NCBI GenBank assembly: GCA_023459355.1
Contig: JAEWUM010000009.1
Location: 139,184 to 203,183 of the forward strand
DNA: 64,000 nucleotides
Source: Bacteroidota bacterium
GTDB lineage: Bacteria > Bacteroidota > Bacteroidia > Bacteroidales > Paludibacteraceae
Reading direction: 5' to 3'
Positions 8,910 to 17,590 of this stretch are shown here, one piece after another. How positions within the stretch are numbered: position 1 is the stretch's first letter; each line of letters begins with the position of its first letter. Both the position numbers and the translations under genes were made by a program. The notes under the pieces were generated by a model, which saw only the letters and a program-made list of their open reading frames with translations, had not been told where the DNA came from and searched no databases.

Positions 8910-9797
8910 CTATTTCAGAATAGATTCATATCTTTCCGCCTGGGTCGGATTGACATCTGATAAAACTTCAATCATATTCTTTTTCTCCTGATCGGTTGCC
9001 CTTTTGAAGATATTAATCAACTCCTCTGTTTTGGCATCAAGGAAAGATGTGATAGCTACAGACGAAGGTCTGGCACGATTCGTTTCTCTCAGGACGGATA
9101 GTCCGGCATTAATCCGTGCACGGGCATTCACCATGTTGATGCTCATCTCATCCAACCCCAACCGGTGGTATTCATAAAAGTAATTCCTGTATTTTTTAAA
9201 TGCTTCATCCGTGAGATTGCTGATCAGAGCATATCGGTTACGGGTACTCTCAAAGGCACGCCATCCCGGCATGTCGAGCGATTGCGCGCTGTTTACAATG
9301 CGCTCAGCCGCCTGAAAATAAGGCGTACCACCCAACCGCGAATAAGAGTCCATGTCATAACCGATGATGAGATACACGTAATAAGTCAGCACCGCCGTCA
9401 GGTTCGAAGTAATCGAATTTTCATTAAACTCCAGTACTTCAAACTCTTTGTAGTTAAACACAAAAGCATTATCCCTGAAATTGAATAAAGTAGTATTATA
9501 GGAAGAATTGAACACCGGCCGCCTCGATTGCACCTGAATTTCAGCCGTAAAAACATCATTTTCCATTTTAGAAACGATGATATTCATATTGCATTCAATC
9601 CGCTCATCCGGTGCATAAGAAAGTTCAGTCCATTTTCGGTTATTAATAAAGTCGGATACAGATTTTTCGAGTGTCGAGAATACTGATTTATTAGAACCCT
9701 GAATCATATCTGAATTTATTTTCAGATTGCAATTCAGTTCCTGAGCCGGAATAAAAATTGAAAAAAGAACAAAAACTAAGAGCAATATAAATCTCAT
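8910..9797 (-). CDS. DUF4835 family exported protein (PorD-like)
   Basis: A 295-residue exported protein starting MRFILLLVFVLFSIFIPAQELNC; the signal peptide probably ends at PAQ-E. An upstream GTG at 9821 would add eight residues before the signal and is less likely. The body (FEVLEFNENSITSNLTAVLTYYVYLIIGYDMDSYSRLGGTPYF split across ~120-165) is the conserved core of DUF4835, a Bacteroidota-specific family. Members have been linked to the type IX secretion system under the name PorD; I recall that link rather than see it here. Its place between coaBC and recN is conserved in the phylum. No catalytic motif is visible. Confidence 0.8.
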   Translation of the reverse strand: MRFILLLVFVLFSIFIPAQELNCNLKINSDMIQGSNKSVFSTLEKSVSDFINNRKWTELSYAPDERIECNMNIIVSKMENDVFTAEIQVQSRRPVFNSSYNTTLFNFRDNAFVFNYKEFEVLEFNENSITSNLTAVLTYYVYLIIGYDMDSYSRLGGTPYFQAAERIVNSAQSLDMPGWRAFESTRNRYALISNLTDEAFKKYRNYFYEYHRLGLDEMSINMVNARARINAGLSVLRETNRARPSSVAITSFLDAKTEELINIFKRATDQEKKNMIEVLSDVNPTQAERYESILK

Positions 9798-9851
9798 GCA
9801 AAATCGTTTTACAACAAACACATTATATCAATTAAATTTTCAACGCAATAA

Positions 9852-9927
9852 TTTTTAACCATATAAGTCACATAAGTGCTTATTGTTTGTTATGCTTATG
9901 TTACTTATATGACTTATAGGTTAAAAA
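9852..9927. repeat. inverted repeat between coaBC and the DUF4835 gene
   Basis: TTTTTAACC at 9852-9860 pairs with GGTTAAAAA at 9919-9927. The inner parts also pair imperfectly (ATAAGTCACATAAG against CTTATGTTACTTAT). ATAAGTnACATAAG-like words are repeated within both arms. It could be an mRNA processing hairpin or a weak terminator in the operon. Confidence 0.65.
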
Positions 9928-9943
9928 TTCAGCATATTGAGTA

Positions 9944-11140
9944 TCAAAATATCAGTGTATTAATCTCTTTCACGATATCATCCGCCACATCCAGTTTACT
10001 TTTCAGTTCAAACTGTTTTTTCAAACCTGAACGATGCAGGATAGTCACTTTATTTGTATCGAAGCCGAAGCCCGAGTTTGGATCACGCAAGGAATTTAAC
10101 ACGATAAAATCAAAATTCTTACGTTCCATTTTGCTGATGGCATTGGCTTCTTCGTCGTTAGTTTCCAGGGCGAAGCCTACCACAAACTGTTCATGTCTTT
10201 TAACCTTTCCTATTTCAGCAGCAATATCAACCGAAGGTTTCAATTCGATAATCAAATTATCTTTTCCGCGTTTCATCTTGGTTTCAGCCGGGGAAACCGG
10301 CGTAAAATCTGCTACGGCAGCACAAAGTATAGCACCATCAACCTGTTCGAAACGACTCATCACCACCTTATGCATTTCCTGCGCCGATTCCACATTAATC
10401 CGTTCTATATTTTTATAAGGTGTGCTCAGGCTTACCGGTCCGCAAACCAGCGTGACTTCCGCACCGAGTCTGGCACAATTCTCAGCCAGTGCAAATCCCA
10501 TTTTCCCGGAAGAATAGTTTCCAATAAAACGTACCGGATCTATCATTTCGTATGTTGGTCCGGCTGTAATAAGGACTTTTTTGCCCTGCATATCCTTCGG
10601 ATAGAAAAAATCAATCAGTTGACGTACAATATTTTCGGGTTCTTCCATCCTACCCTTTCCTTCCAGTCCGCTTGCCAGCTCTCCGACTGTAGGTTCAATC
10701 ACATAATTGCCAAAGGATTTCAGCGTATTGAGGTTCTGTTTGGTGGTTGGATGAGCAAACATATCCAAATCCATAGCGGGAGCGATAAACACCGGGCATC
10801 GCGCCGACAGATAGGTCGTTAACAGCAGGTTATCAGCTATTCCCGTAGCCATTTTGGCCAGTGTATTCGCAGTTGCCGGTGCAATCAACAAGGCATCTGC
10901 CCAGGTACCCAGGTCAACATGGCTATTCCAGTTTCCATTTTCAGGATCGAAGAAGTCGACCAAAATCGGATTCTTTGACAGCGTCGCCATGGTAAGAGGC
11001 GTTATAAACTCTTTTGCCAGAGGCGTCATGATTACTTTTACTTCGGCACCTCTCTGCACTAGCAAACGAATAATCTGTGCTGATTTATAGGCTGCAATGC
11101 CACCTGTTACACCTAATATAATTTTTTTCCCGCTTAACAT
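9944..11140 (-). CDS. coaBC: bifunctional phosphopantothenoylcysteine decarboxylase / phosphopantothenate-cysteine ligase
   Basis: CoaBC performs two steps of coenzyme A synthesis: ligation of cysteine to phosphopantothenate, then FMN-dependent decarboxylation. The start chosen is MLSGKKIILGVTGGIAAYKS; a longer frame to 11218 lacks family similarity. The CoaC half (1-~175) has the flavin His in NSHVDLG, the APATANTLAKMATGIADNLL segment and PAMDLDMF. The substrate clamp reads ASGLEGKGRM where many homologues have ACG, so the usual proton-donor Cys is Ser; this may be normal for the lineage. The CoaB half starts at KKVLITAGPTYEMIDPVRFI and keeps NYSSGKMG. It sits in the bamD-rpoZ-coaBC-DUF4835-recN series. 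Confidence 0.94.
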   Translation of the reverse strand: MLSGKKIILGVTGGIAAYKSAQIIRLLVQRGAEVKVIMTPLAKEFITPLTMATLSKNPILVDFFDPENGNWNSHVDLGTWADALLIAPATANTLAKMATGIADNLLLTTYLSARCPVFIAPAMDLDMFAHPTTKQNLNTLKSFGNYVIEPTVGELASGLEGKGRMEEPENIVRQLIDFFYPKDMQGKKVLITAGPTYEMIDPVRFIGNYSSGKMGFALAENCARLGAEVTLVCGPVSLSTPYKNIERINVESAQEMHKVVMSRFEQVDGAILCAAVADFTPVSPAETKMKRGKDNLIIELKPSVDIAAEIGKVKRHEQFVVGFALETNDEEANAISKMERKNFDFIVLNSLRDPNSGFGFDTNKVTILHRSGLKKQFELKSKLDVADDIVKEINTLIF

Positions 11141-11281
11141 AATTGACTTTTTTGTGTTTATCACTTCACGCCCCACAAAAATACAAAAAGAAATCAGATT
11201 AAAATCTGAAAAAAACAAAAGTCACAAAGAATGTTCAAAATGGAACATGCCCTGTGACTTTCAAATCATTTAGAAGAAAAA

Positions 11282-11611
11282 TTATTTCAGCTTATCCTTC
11301 AGGGGATTTCTGTAATAAACTTTTCCTTCGATAAACTCCTGAGTTGCCATCAATACCGGTTTCGGAAGTTTTTCAAAATAACGTGAAATCTCTATTTGTT
11401 CACGGTTTTCAAAAACCTCTTCAATGTTTTCAGAGGTGTTGCCGAAATCCTGTAGTTTTTTATCAATCTCAGATTTAATTTCTGCACTGATTTGATTCGC
11501 TCTTTTGGCTATGACCATCACAGTTTCATACACGTTACCAATTTCCTCACTCATGGCATTCATGTCGCGGGAAATCGTTGTTGTAGGAGCATTTACTTTT
11601 TTGAAATCCAT
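11282..11611 (-). CDS. rpoZ: RNA polymerase omega subunit, Bacteroidota type
   Basis: A 109-residue protein matching the phylum's divergent omega subunit, which helps assemble and stabilise the beta' subunit of RNA polymerase. Diagnostic segments are MDFKKVNAPTTTISRDMNA, GNVYETVMVIAKRANQIS (the omega core helix) and ENREQIEISRYFEKLPKP, with EFIEGKVYYRNP near the end. The stop of bamD lies upstream at 11624 and the coaBC start is 141 nt downstream, so the three are probably co-transcribed. Length is normal for this phylum. Confidence 0.87.
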   Translation of the reverse strand: MDFKKVNAPTTTISRDMNAMSEEIGNVYETVMVIAKRANQISAEIKSEIDKKLQDFGNTSENIEEVFENREQIEISRYFEKLPKPVLMATQEFIEGKVYYRNPLKDKLK

Positions 11612-11623
11612 ATAGTTGTATTT

Positions 11624-12424
11624 TTAATCTTTTACAATTCTTTTAGCATCAGCGAAAATTCTTTCTGCTTCTTTTTTATATTTTCCGGCAGGAAATTCAT
11701 TGATATAATTGTAATACTCATCAATGGTATCCCTGTAACGTTCAATTTTCTTTTCCTCCACACTCTGAACAGCCTGTTCATACTTCGACTGAAGAATAAT
11801 GTATGACAACTCTTCTCTGTTCGAATTGGCAGGATAATTCTTCAGGGCATTCTGTGCGACAATAATAGCTGAAATGTAGTTATTACCCAGATAATTACCC
11901 AGGTTATAATACAATCTGGCGCTTAAAAACTCTTTATAAGCCAATTTACTTTTCAGTTCATCCAGCAACTTATTCACTTCAGGAACCCTCTCACTATCCG
12001 GATGGATATCCAGAAACTCCTGAAAAGCATTGATTGCATCCCGGGTTGCCGTTTGATCGAGTCTGGCATCCGGTGAATCTAAGTAATAACAATATCCGAT
12101 CATAAACCGGGCCTCAGTAATATAGGTTCCTTTGGGATATGTTTTCACGTAAGTTCTGTAATACTCACTTGCCGTGAAATAATCCTTCTGACCCATATAT
12201 GATTTAGCCAGATAATTCAATATCTGCTCCGAACGTTCAGTACCCCTGAAATACCTGGAAACCTCATCAAACAAAGTAGAAGCACGCATGAAATCATTTT
12301 TTTCAAAATATTCCACGGCTTTATTATACTTCAATTCAGGATCGGTACTTTTCAGTATGTTCTGATATTCACTGCAGGAAATCGCAGCAAATACAACAAG
12401 TATGATGGCTAAGTATTTCTTCAT
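11624..12424 (-). CDS. bamD: outer membrane assembly lipoprotein BamD
   Basis: BamD is a TPR-rich lipoprotein of the beta-barrel assembly machinery on the inner face of the outer membrane. The start MKKYLAIILVVFAAISC gives a lipobox with the modified Cys at 17; the open frame extends upstream to a TTG, which is rejected because it would bury the signal. Mature sequence includes KYNKAVEYFEKNDFMRASTLFDEVSRYFRG and YLAKSYMGQKDYFTASEYYRTYVKTYPKG, tetratricopeptide-like pairs typical of BamD/ComL. Length is 266 aa, as usual. It starts the group ending in recN. A TACTTTTG -7-like box lies just upstream. Confidence 0.92.
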   Translation of the reverse strand: MKKYLAIILVVFAAISCSEYQNILKSTDPELKYNKAVEYFEKNDFMRASTLFDEVSRYFRGTERSEQILNYLAKSYMGQKDYFTASEYYRTYVKTYPKGTYITEARFMIGYCYYLDSPDARLDQTATRDAINAFQEFLDIHPDSERVPEVNKLLDELKSKLAYKEFLSARLYYNLGNYLGNNYISAIIVAQNALKNYPANSNREELSYIILQSKYEQAVQSVEEKKIERYRDTIDEYYNYINEFPAGKYKKEAERIFADAKRIVKD

Positions 12425-12439
12425 AAGAAAATTGGACTG

Positions 12440-12447
12440 CAAAAGTA
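12440..12447 (-). promoter_or_regulatory. possible -7 box for bamD
   Basis: Read on the minus strand the octamer is TACTTTTG, matching TAnnTTTG, 15 nt before the bamD ATG. No clear TTTG is found at the -33 distance, so support is partial. Confidence 0.35.
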
Positions 12448-12481
12448 AGTAATTTAAATGTAATAATAAAATTTTTCCACA

Positions 12482-13495
12482 CTATTCATTGAAGTATTTC
12501 TCAAAGCCTTCTGAATAGCTAACCTGATAGTTTCCTGCTTCATCCGCATAAATCAGGTAACATTCGATGTCGGGAACACGGCGACAAACAGCCAGGCTGC
12601 TATCGACACCCAAGACCATAAAAGCGGTCGCAAAAGCATCAGCACGCATGGAAGACGCTGCTATAACTGTGGCACTTAACAAATTATGATCTACAGGATA
12701 ACCGGTTACCGGATTGATGGTATGGGCATATTTCTTTCCGTCTTTAAAATAAAACTGGCGATAATTGCCTGAAGTTGCCATCCCACAATCGGTTATACCC
12801 AGGATGATTTGTAATTCCCTTTGTTCTTCAAAAATTTCCTCGGTCGGTTTATCGATTCCAATTTGCCATTTTTTGCCTTTGGGATTTACTCCTTTACAGG
12901 CAATTTCGCCCCCAATCTCAACCATATAGTTTTCACAGCCATAGGATTCCAGGAGTTTTCCGATTACATCAGATGACTGCCCTTTGGCAATAGCGCTTGC
13001 ATCCAGCATGATGCGTTTATCCGATTTAACGAGTTGATTATTCTCAAGACTAATCTTTTTATAGCCGATATAAGGCAGTATTGACTTTACATCAGGCAGT
13101 TCTTTTCTGTCCTGATTTCCAAAACCAAACCCCCAGGCATTAACCAAAGGTGCCACAGTGATATCAAAAGCTCCACCAGTATGCTCTGAAACCTGACGGG
13201 CTTCTCTGTACATGGTAAGAAAATAATCATCAACCGTTACACCTTCTTCGTTGTTGTTAATCCTGGATATAATCGAATTAGGATTGAAAGTTGAAAGGGA
13301 TAATTCAAATTCCCGCATCTTTACTTCAATCTCCGGCTGTAAATCTTTTCCTTCGGGATGCAAGTAGGTAGCGTGGTAAAATGTCCCGTGGATTTTACCG
13401 CTGTTTTTCGTGTATTCTTTGTTTTTGGAAACTGGCTGCTGACAGGACAGCAATAGAATAGCCAACAAAGCAGGAAAGAAAAATCTGTTTTTCAT
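12482..13495 (-). CDS. apbE: FAD:protein FMN transferase (ApbE family)
   Basis: ApbE transfers FMN from FAD to a Thr of target proteins such as subunits of Na+-translocating NADH:quinone oxidoreductase, acting outside the cytoplasmic membrane. The start is the ATG of MKNRFFFPALLAILLLSC; a TTG two codons earlier is less likely. The lipobox LLLSC places the lipidated Cys at residue 18. Family motifs are visible: TGGAFDITVAPLVNAWGF, LDASAIAKGQSSD, MVEIGGEIACKG, HTINPVTGYPV and the C-terminal ADAFATAFMVLG metal-site region. It begins 2 nt after the pyrC stop, so the two are one transcript. Confidence 0.94.
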   Translation of the reverse strand: MKNRFFFPALLAILLLSCQQPVSKNKEYTKNSGKIHGTFYHATYLHPEGKDLQPEIEVKMREFELSLSTFNPNSIISRINNNEEGVTVDDYFLTMYREARQVSEHTGGAFDITVAPLVNAWGFGFGNQDRKELPDVKSILPYIGYKKISLENNQLVKSDKRIMLDASAIAKGQSSDVIGKLLESYGCENYMVEIGGEIACKGVNPKGKKWQIGIDKPTEEIFEEQRELQIILGITDCGMATSGNYRQFYFKDGKKYAHTINPVTGYPVDHNLLSATVIAASSMRADAFATAFMVLGVDSSLAVCRRVPDIECYLIYADEAGNYQVSYSEGFEKYFNE

Positions 13496-13497
13496 CT

Positions 13498-14841
13498 TCA
13501 ATATTTATTAAACATCAGTCTTTTACCGCGAATGGCTGTATTTACTTTGCCATCACTGTAAGCCAGCTGACCATTTACCCAGGTTTTTTCTACGGTATGT
13601 TTGAGCGTGGTGCCTTCAAACGGTGACCAACCACATTTCGACAACACCAAATCAGCCGTAACCGGCATTGATTTCGCCGGGTTCACCAATACCAAATCAG
13701 CAAAATAACCCGGCTGGATATACCCTCTTTTTTGTACCCTGAATAAATCTGCCGGCGCATGACACATTTTTCTGACTACCTGTTCCACCGTAAAATAGCC
13801 CTTAGCCGCCAATTCGAGCATGGCAGGAAGTGAAAATTGCACCAACGGTCCGCCCGAAGCTGCTTTCAGACAGTTACCTTCTTTTTCTCTCAACAAATGT
13901 GGTGCATGATCGGTAGCCACCACATCAATCAAATCCTGATTCAGCGCTTCGATGAGTTTAAGCCGGTCGGTTTCGGTTTTGACAGCCGGATTCCATTTGA
14001 TGCGGTTTCCATATTGTTCATAATCCTGATCCGAGAACCACAAGTGATGCACACACACTTCAGCCGTGATTTTTTTCTCTTTCAACGGTAATTTATTGCT
14101 GAACAGAGCCATTTCACGTGCAGTAGACAAATGCAGCACATGCAAGCGGGCATTGTATTTGGTTGCCAGTTCCACCGCGAAGGCCGATGATTTATAACAG
14201 GCTTCTGCATCCCGTATCAGGGGGTGAAACTGAATGGGCAAATCATCACCATATTGCGCTTTATAACGAGCTTTATTAGCCTGAATAGTCGCTTCATCTT
14301 CACAATGGGTGGCAATCAACATCGGGATTTCAGCAAAAATACGACTCAGTGTCTCCCGGTTATCTACCAGCATATTACCGGTTGAGGAGCCCATAAACAC
14401 CTTAACGCCACAGACTTCAGCAGGGTTAACCTTCTTGAGTTCCTCCATATTGTCATTGGTGGCACCCATGAAAAAAGAATAATTGGCCACCGATTTTTCA
14501 GCGCCAATCCTATATTTATCCTCCAATGCATCACTGGTAATTGTCAGCGGCATGGTATTGGGCATATCCATGAAAGAAGTTACACCGCCAGCCACCGCCG
14601 CCATCGATTCCGTGGCGATATCGGCTTTATGAGTCAGACCCGGCTCCCGGAAATGCACCTGATCATCGATAACACCCGGCATCAACCAAAGTCCGGTGGC
14701 ATCCATTACCTCATTAACATGTATATCCTCGGGGATATCACTTCCGTGAAAAACAGCGCTTATCATTTCTCCGTCCAACAGGACAGAACCTGTGAAGCGT
14801 TTTCCATCATTGAAGATGGTTGCATTTTTAATTAACAACAC
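13498..14841 (-). CDS. pyrC: dihydroorotase
   Basis: Dihydroorotase cyclises carbamoyl-aspartate in pyrimidine synthesis. This 447-residue amidohydrolase has the metal-site start GVIDDQVHFREPGLTHKADI, the SFMDMPNT strand, HCEDEA, HVLHLSTA and the late VATDHAPHL with the catalytic Asp. The usual DxHxH reads D-D-Q-V-H, so the first His is Gln; I believe this is normal for Bacteroidota type enzymes. The chosen start is GTG at 14841, giving MLLIKNATIFN, which matches family starts; no ATG fits. apbE follows 2 nt downstream. Just upstream lies a block of dispersed repeats. Confidence 0.93.
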   Translation of the reverse strand: MLLIKNATIFNDGKRFTGSVLLDGEMISAVFHGSDIPEDIHVNEVMDATGLWLMPGVIDDQVHFREPGLTHKADIATESMAAVAGGVTSFMDMPNTMPLTITSDALEDKYRIGAEKSVANYSFFMGATNDNMEELKKVNPAEVCGVKVFMGSSTGNMLVDNRETLSRIFAEIPMLIATHCEDEATIQANKARYKAQYGDDLPIQFHPLIRDAEACYKSSAFAVELATKYNARLHVLHLSTAREMALFSNKLPLKEKKITAEVCVHHLWFSDQDYEQYGNRIKWNPAVKTETDRLKLIEALNQDLIDVVATDHAPHLLREKEGNCLKAASGGPLVQFSLPAMLELAAKGYFTVEQVVRKMCHAPADLFRVQKRGYIQPGYFADLVLVNPAKSMPVTADLVLSKCGWSPFEGTTLKHTVEKTWVNGQLAYSDGKVNTAIRGKRLMFNKY

Positions 14842-14889
14842 GATTTGCTATTTACAATTTTGACATTTACAATTTTGTTTGGTTTTTTT

Positions 14890-14964
14890 GGGGTGCATTC
14901 GATGCGCCCCTACGCTTTCCGTTTTCCGTTTTCCGTTATTGGGCGCAAGCGTTGCGCCCCTACG
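14890..14964. repeat. composite dispersed repeat: two palindromes around a CCGTTTT array
   Basis: Order: palindrome GGGGTGCAT-TCG-ATGCGCCCC (14890-14910), TACG, three heptamers CTTTCCG TTTTCCG TTTTCCG (14915-14935), TTATT, palindrome GGGCGCAA-GCG-TTGCGCCC (14941-14959), then C and TACG. It ends exactly at the stop codon of the glycosyltransferase gene (14965-14967). The same composite is at 15822-15866. Confidence 0.85.
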
Positions 14965-15705
14965 TTACCCATTACGTTTGGGGTACTTCCTCCTCCAGCT
15001 TTCCAATTTCAACTGAACCACACCCAAAAAGGCTTCGCCGAAAATACCACCACTCATTTTTGAGGTACCCAATTCCCTGTTGATGAAGATGATGGGCACT
15101 TCCACCAGTTTAAACCCACATTTGTAGGCTGTAAATTTCATTTCTATCTGAAAAGCATATCCTTTGAACCTAATCTTATCCAACTCGATGGTTTCGAGCA
15201 CTTTTCTTTTATAGCATTTGAATCCGGCGGTTGTATCCGCTATTTTCATACCGAGGACAAAACGCACGTATTTGGATGCAAAGTACGACATCAGCACCCT
15301 GCCAATGGGCCAGTTAACCACATTGACACCGCTCACGTAACGCGAACCGATGGCCACATCAGCGCCACCTTCGTTACAGGCCTTATACAATTTCACCAAG
15401 TCATTCGGATTATGCGAAAAATCAGCATCCATCTCGAAAACGTAGTCGTATTTTCGTTCCAGCGCCCATTTGAATCCGGCAATATAGGCCGTGCCCAGTC
15501 CCAGTTTGCCTTTTCTTTCGAGTATATGCAACCGGTCCGGGAACTCTTTTTGTAACTGTTTTACAATGTTGGCTGTCCCATCCGGAGAGCCGTCATCAAT
15601 AATCAACAGTTCAAATGCTACTTCCAGGGCAAACACAGCCCGGATAATATTTTCAATATTTTCCTTCTCGTTATAGGTGGGGATAATGACAAGATTGGGG
15701 GACAT
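14965..15705 (-). CDS. polyprenol monophosphomannose synthase-like glycosyltransferase (GT2)
   Basis: A 246-residue cytoplasmic family-2 glycosyltransferase of the DPM1 type, which moves a sugar from a nucleotide donor to a polyprenyl phosphate. The start is MSPNLVIIPTYNEKENI; the frame upstream to 15741 lacks similarity. Motifs: LLIIDDGSPDGTAN (nucleotide site), EMDADFSHNPNDL (DxD metal motif), GSRYVSGVNVVNWPIGR and GFKCYKRKVLETI. No membrane anchor is present, as in the short DPM class. It is flanked on both sides by copies of the same composite repeat in the same orientation. The sugar could be mannose, glucose or another hexose. Confidence 0.9.
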   Translation of the reverse strand: MSPNLVIIPTYNEKENIENIIRAVFALEVAFELLIIDDGSPDGTANIVKQLQKEFPDRLHILERKGKLGLGTAYIAGFKWALERKYDYVFEMDADFSHNPNDLVKLYKACNEGGADVAIGSRYVSGVNVVNWPIGRVLMSYFASKYVRFVLGMKIADTTAGFKCYKRKVLETIELDKIRFKGYAFQIEMKFTAYKCGFKLVEVPIIFINRELGTSKMSGGIFGEAFLGVVQLKLESWRRKYPKRNG

Positions 15706-15821
15706 AAGTCTAAATTTTATTTTTAACCACAAAAGACACAAAAGAAAAACAAAGTAATCACAAAAGAAAATATTATTTCCATTAAATTATTGTTCAATAT
15801 AATATTTTGTCTGCAGTTTGT

Positions 15822-15866
15822 GGGCGCAAGCATTGCGCCCCTACGTTTTCCGCTTTCCGCTTTCCG
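15822..15866. repeat. composite dispersed repeat, second copy
   Basis: Palindrome GGGCGCAA-GCA-TTGCGCCC (15822-15840), CTACG, then heptamers TTTTCCG CTTTCCG CTTTCCG (15846-15866) and TTATTCAC. Same order and direction as the copy at 14890-14964, with the glycosyltransferase gene between them. Confidence 0.83.
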
Positions 15867-15891
15867 TTATTCACTATTCACTAACAAACTA

Positions 15892-16698
15892 TCATTCAAA
15901 AACATATAACTCCGTCGGAGCAAATCTTTCCAGGATAATCAACTTCAAATCCTTTCCAACCCGGATATTTTTCTTTTCCAAATAGCTTTTCACTGTAGTA
16001 AACGCAACATCCGGATGATTATTTTCCTTACTCAAATGACAAAGAAAAACGGCTTCCAGATGATCCTGGTAATTTTCTGCCAGAAACTCTCCTGTTTGAT
16101 TGTTACTCAGGTGACCGGTATTGGATCTGATTCTTCGTTTTAAATCGGCCGGATAAGGTCCGGTTGATAGCATGCTTTCATCGTAGTTGGCTTCAAAAAC
16201 CATGTAATGTGCACTTCTCAGGTGCTGAGAGGCTTCTTCACAAACATAGCCCTGATCCGTGGCAAAAGTGAACCTCTTACCCTGGTATTCAACCGTATAA
16301 CCTACGCTGTCTGTCGCATCATGTGAAACCTGAAAGGCAGTAATATTAAAGCCGGCAATTTCGATGGTTTCATTTTTTTCGATGAATCTCCTGCTACCGT
16401 TCAACTTCTCGGTCACACAATAACTGTTGTTAATCCCTTCGTGAATCTTGCGGGTGGTGTAAACCGGCACGTGATGAATTTCACCCAACGAACCAACTGC
16501 TCTGATATGATCGGCATGGTCATGGGTCACAAATACGCCCCAGATATGCTGAAAATCAAGTCCCAGCGCCCTGAGATTTTTTTTGATTGTCCTCACCCCT
16601 ATTCCTGCATCAATCAAAATTCCGCAAGAAGCGTTGCCGATATAATAGCAATTTCCACTGCTGCCACTTGCAAAACTCTGAAAACGCAATCTATCCAT
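15892..16698 (-). CDS. MBL-fold metallohydrolase (YycJ/WalJ-like)
   Basis: A 268-residue metallo-beta-lactamase-fold protein. The start MDRLRFQSFASGSSGNCYYIG is the classical opening of the YycJ/WalJ group; an upstream TTG extension is rejected. Metal motif THDHADHIRAVG gives the HxHxDH signature, with VSHDATDSVGY and LCHLSKENNHP providing later ligands. WalJ-type proteins have been described as 5'-3' exonucleases linked to DNA replication and cell-wall control in Firmicutes, but the role in this phylum is not established. It is transcribed away from tsaB. Confidence 0.87.
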   Translation of the reverse strand: MDRLRFQSFASGSSGNCYYIGNASCGILIDAGIGVRTIKKNLRALGLDFQHIWGVFVTHDHADHIRAVGSLGEIHHVPVYTTRKIHEGINNSYCVTEKLNGSRRFIEKNETIEIAGFNITAFQVSHDATDSVGYTVEYQGKRFTFATDQGYVCEEASQHLRSAHYMVFEANYDESMLSTGPYPADLKRRIRSNTGHLSNNQTGEFLAENYQDHLEAVFLCHLSKENNHPDVAFTTVKSYLEKKNIRVGKDLKLIILERFAPTELYVFE

Positions 16699-16758
16699 AA
16701 AATGCTGTTTAAACTTTTTTAATTCTTGCAAAGGTAGAATTAATAAACTAAATTATTG

Positions 16759-16766
16759 TAATTTTG
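16759..16766 (+). promoter_or_regulatory. possible -7 box for tsaB
   Basis: TAATTTTG fits TAnnTTTG and is 35 nt before the tsaB ATG. No TTTG at the proper -33 distance is seen, so only half of the promoter is supported. Confidence 0.4.
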
Positions 16767-16801
16767 CGTGACTTAATTACAAAAAATATCTTAATATACC
16801 G

Positions 16802-17479
16802 ATGGTAATCCTGCATATTGAAACTTCCACCCATGTCTGTTCAGTCGCGTTGAGCGAACAGGAAAAATGCATTTTTCAACAGTCGAATTATGATGGCATG
16901 AATCACGCTGCCATGCTGAGTTTGTTCATTCAGGATGCATTAGATTTATTAAAGGAATCAGGCAAAAAATTAGATGCAGTTGCTGTGAGTAGCGGTCCGG
17001 GCTCATATACAGGCCTGCGCATTGGCGTATCCACTGCAAAAGGCTTGTGTTACGGACTCGACATTCCACTTATCAGCATCAGCACGCTGGAAATCATGAC
17101 CATCGCGGCAATGCAAAAGCACACCCCAAATAAGCATGATTTGTTTGTCCCGATGATTGACGCCCGCAGAATGGAGGTGTATGATGTCATTTTTGATTCA
17201 AACCGGAAAATCATCCGGGACACAGCGGCCAGCATCATCAATGAAAACAGTTATGCAGAATTGTTAGAAAAAAGTCAGGTTTTATTCTTCGGAAACGGAG
17301 CCGCCAAATGCAAACAAGTTATTACTTCTCCCTATGCGATTTTTATCGACGACATACACCCATTGGCTGAAAATATGATAGAGCCAGCCCTGAAAAAGTA
17401 TCAGCAAGGGCAATTTGAAGATGTGGCGTATTTTGAGCCGTTTTATTTGAAGGAGTTTCAGACAACGCAGGCAAAGTGA
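16802..17479 (+). CDS. tsaB: tRNA threonylcarbamoyladenosine biosynthesis protein TsaB
   Basis: TsaB pairs with TsaD and TsaE to add threonylcarbamoyl to A37 of ANN-decoding tRNAs. The 225-residue protein opens VILHIETSTHVCSVALS, an ASKHA-fold phosphate-1 strand, and has the diagnostic AVSSGPGSYTGLRIGVSTAKGLCYGL at about 60-86. FVPMIDARRMEVYDVIF is the standard middle motif. TsaB itself is catalytically inert and works as the TsaD partner. The ATG at 16802 is the only sensible start. It converges with the mazEF pair. Confidence 0.94.
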   Translation: MVILHIETSTHVCSVALSEQEKCIFQQSNYDGMNHAAMLSLFIQDALDLLKESGKKLDAVAVSSGPGSYTGLRIGVSTAKGLCYGLDIPLISISTLEIMTIAAMQKHTPNKHDLFVPMIDARRMEVYDVIFDSNRKIIRDTAASIINENSYAELLEKSQVLFFGNGAAKCKQVITSPYAIFIDDIHPLAENMIEPALKKYQQGQFEDVAYFEPFYLKEFQTTQAK

Positions 17480-17590
17480 GCGGAAAGCATATAATGAGAA
17501 TTGAATCATAAAAGCGAATGCAGAAATTAGTCTTAAAAACAACTTTCTGGTACTTGGCTTTGTGCGTGTTATCGCTTAGTTGTTTGTTTG

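Noticed and set aside
9876..10418. 180-residue open frame on the plus strand within coaBC
   Set aside because: It is antisense to a clear coaBC gene, has no family pattern and starts in a palindromic region.
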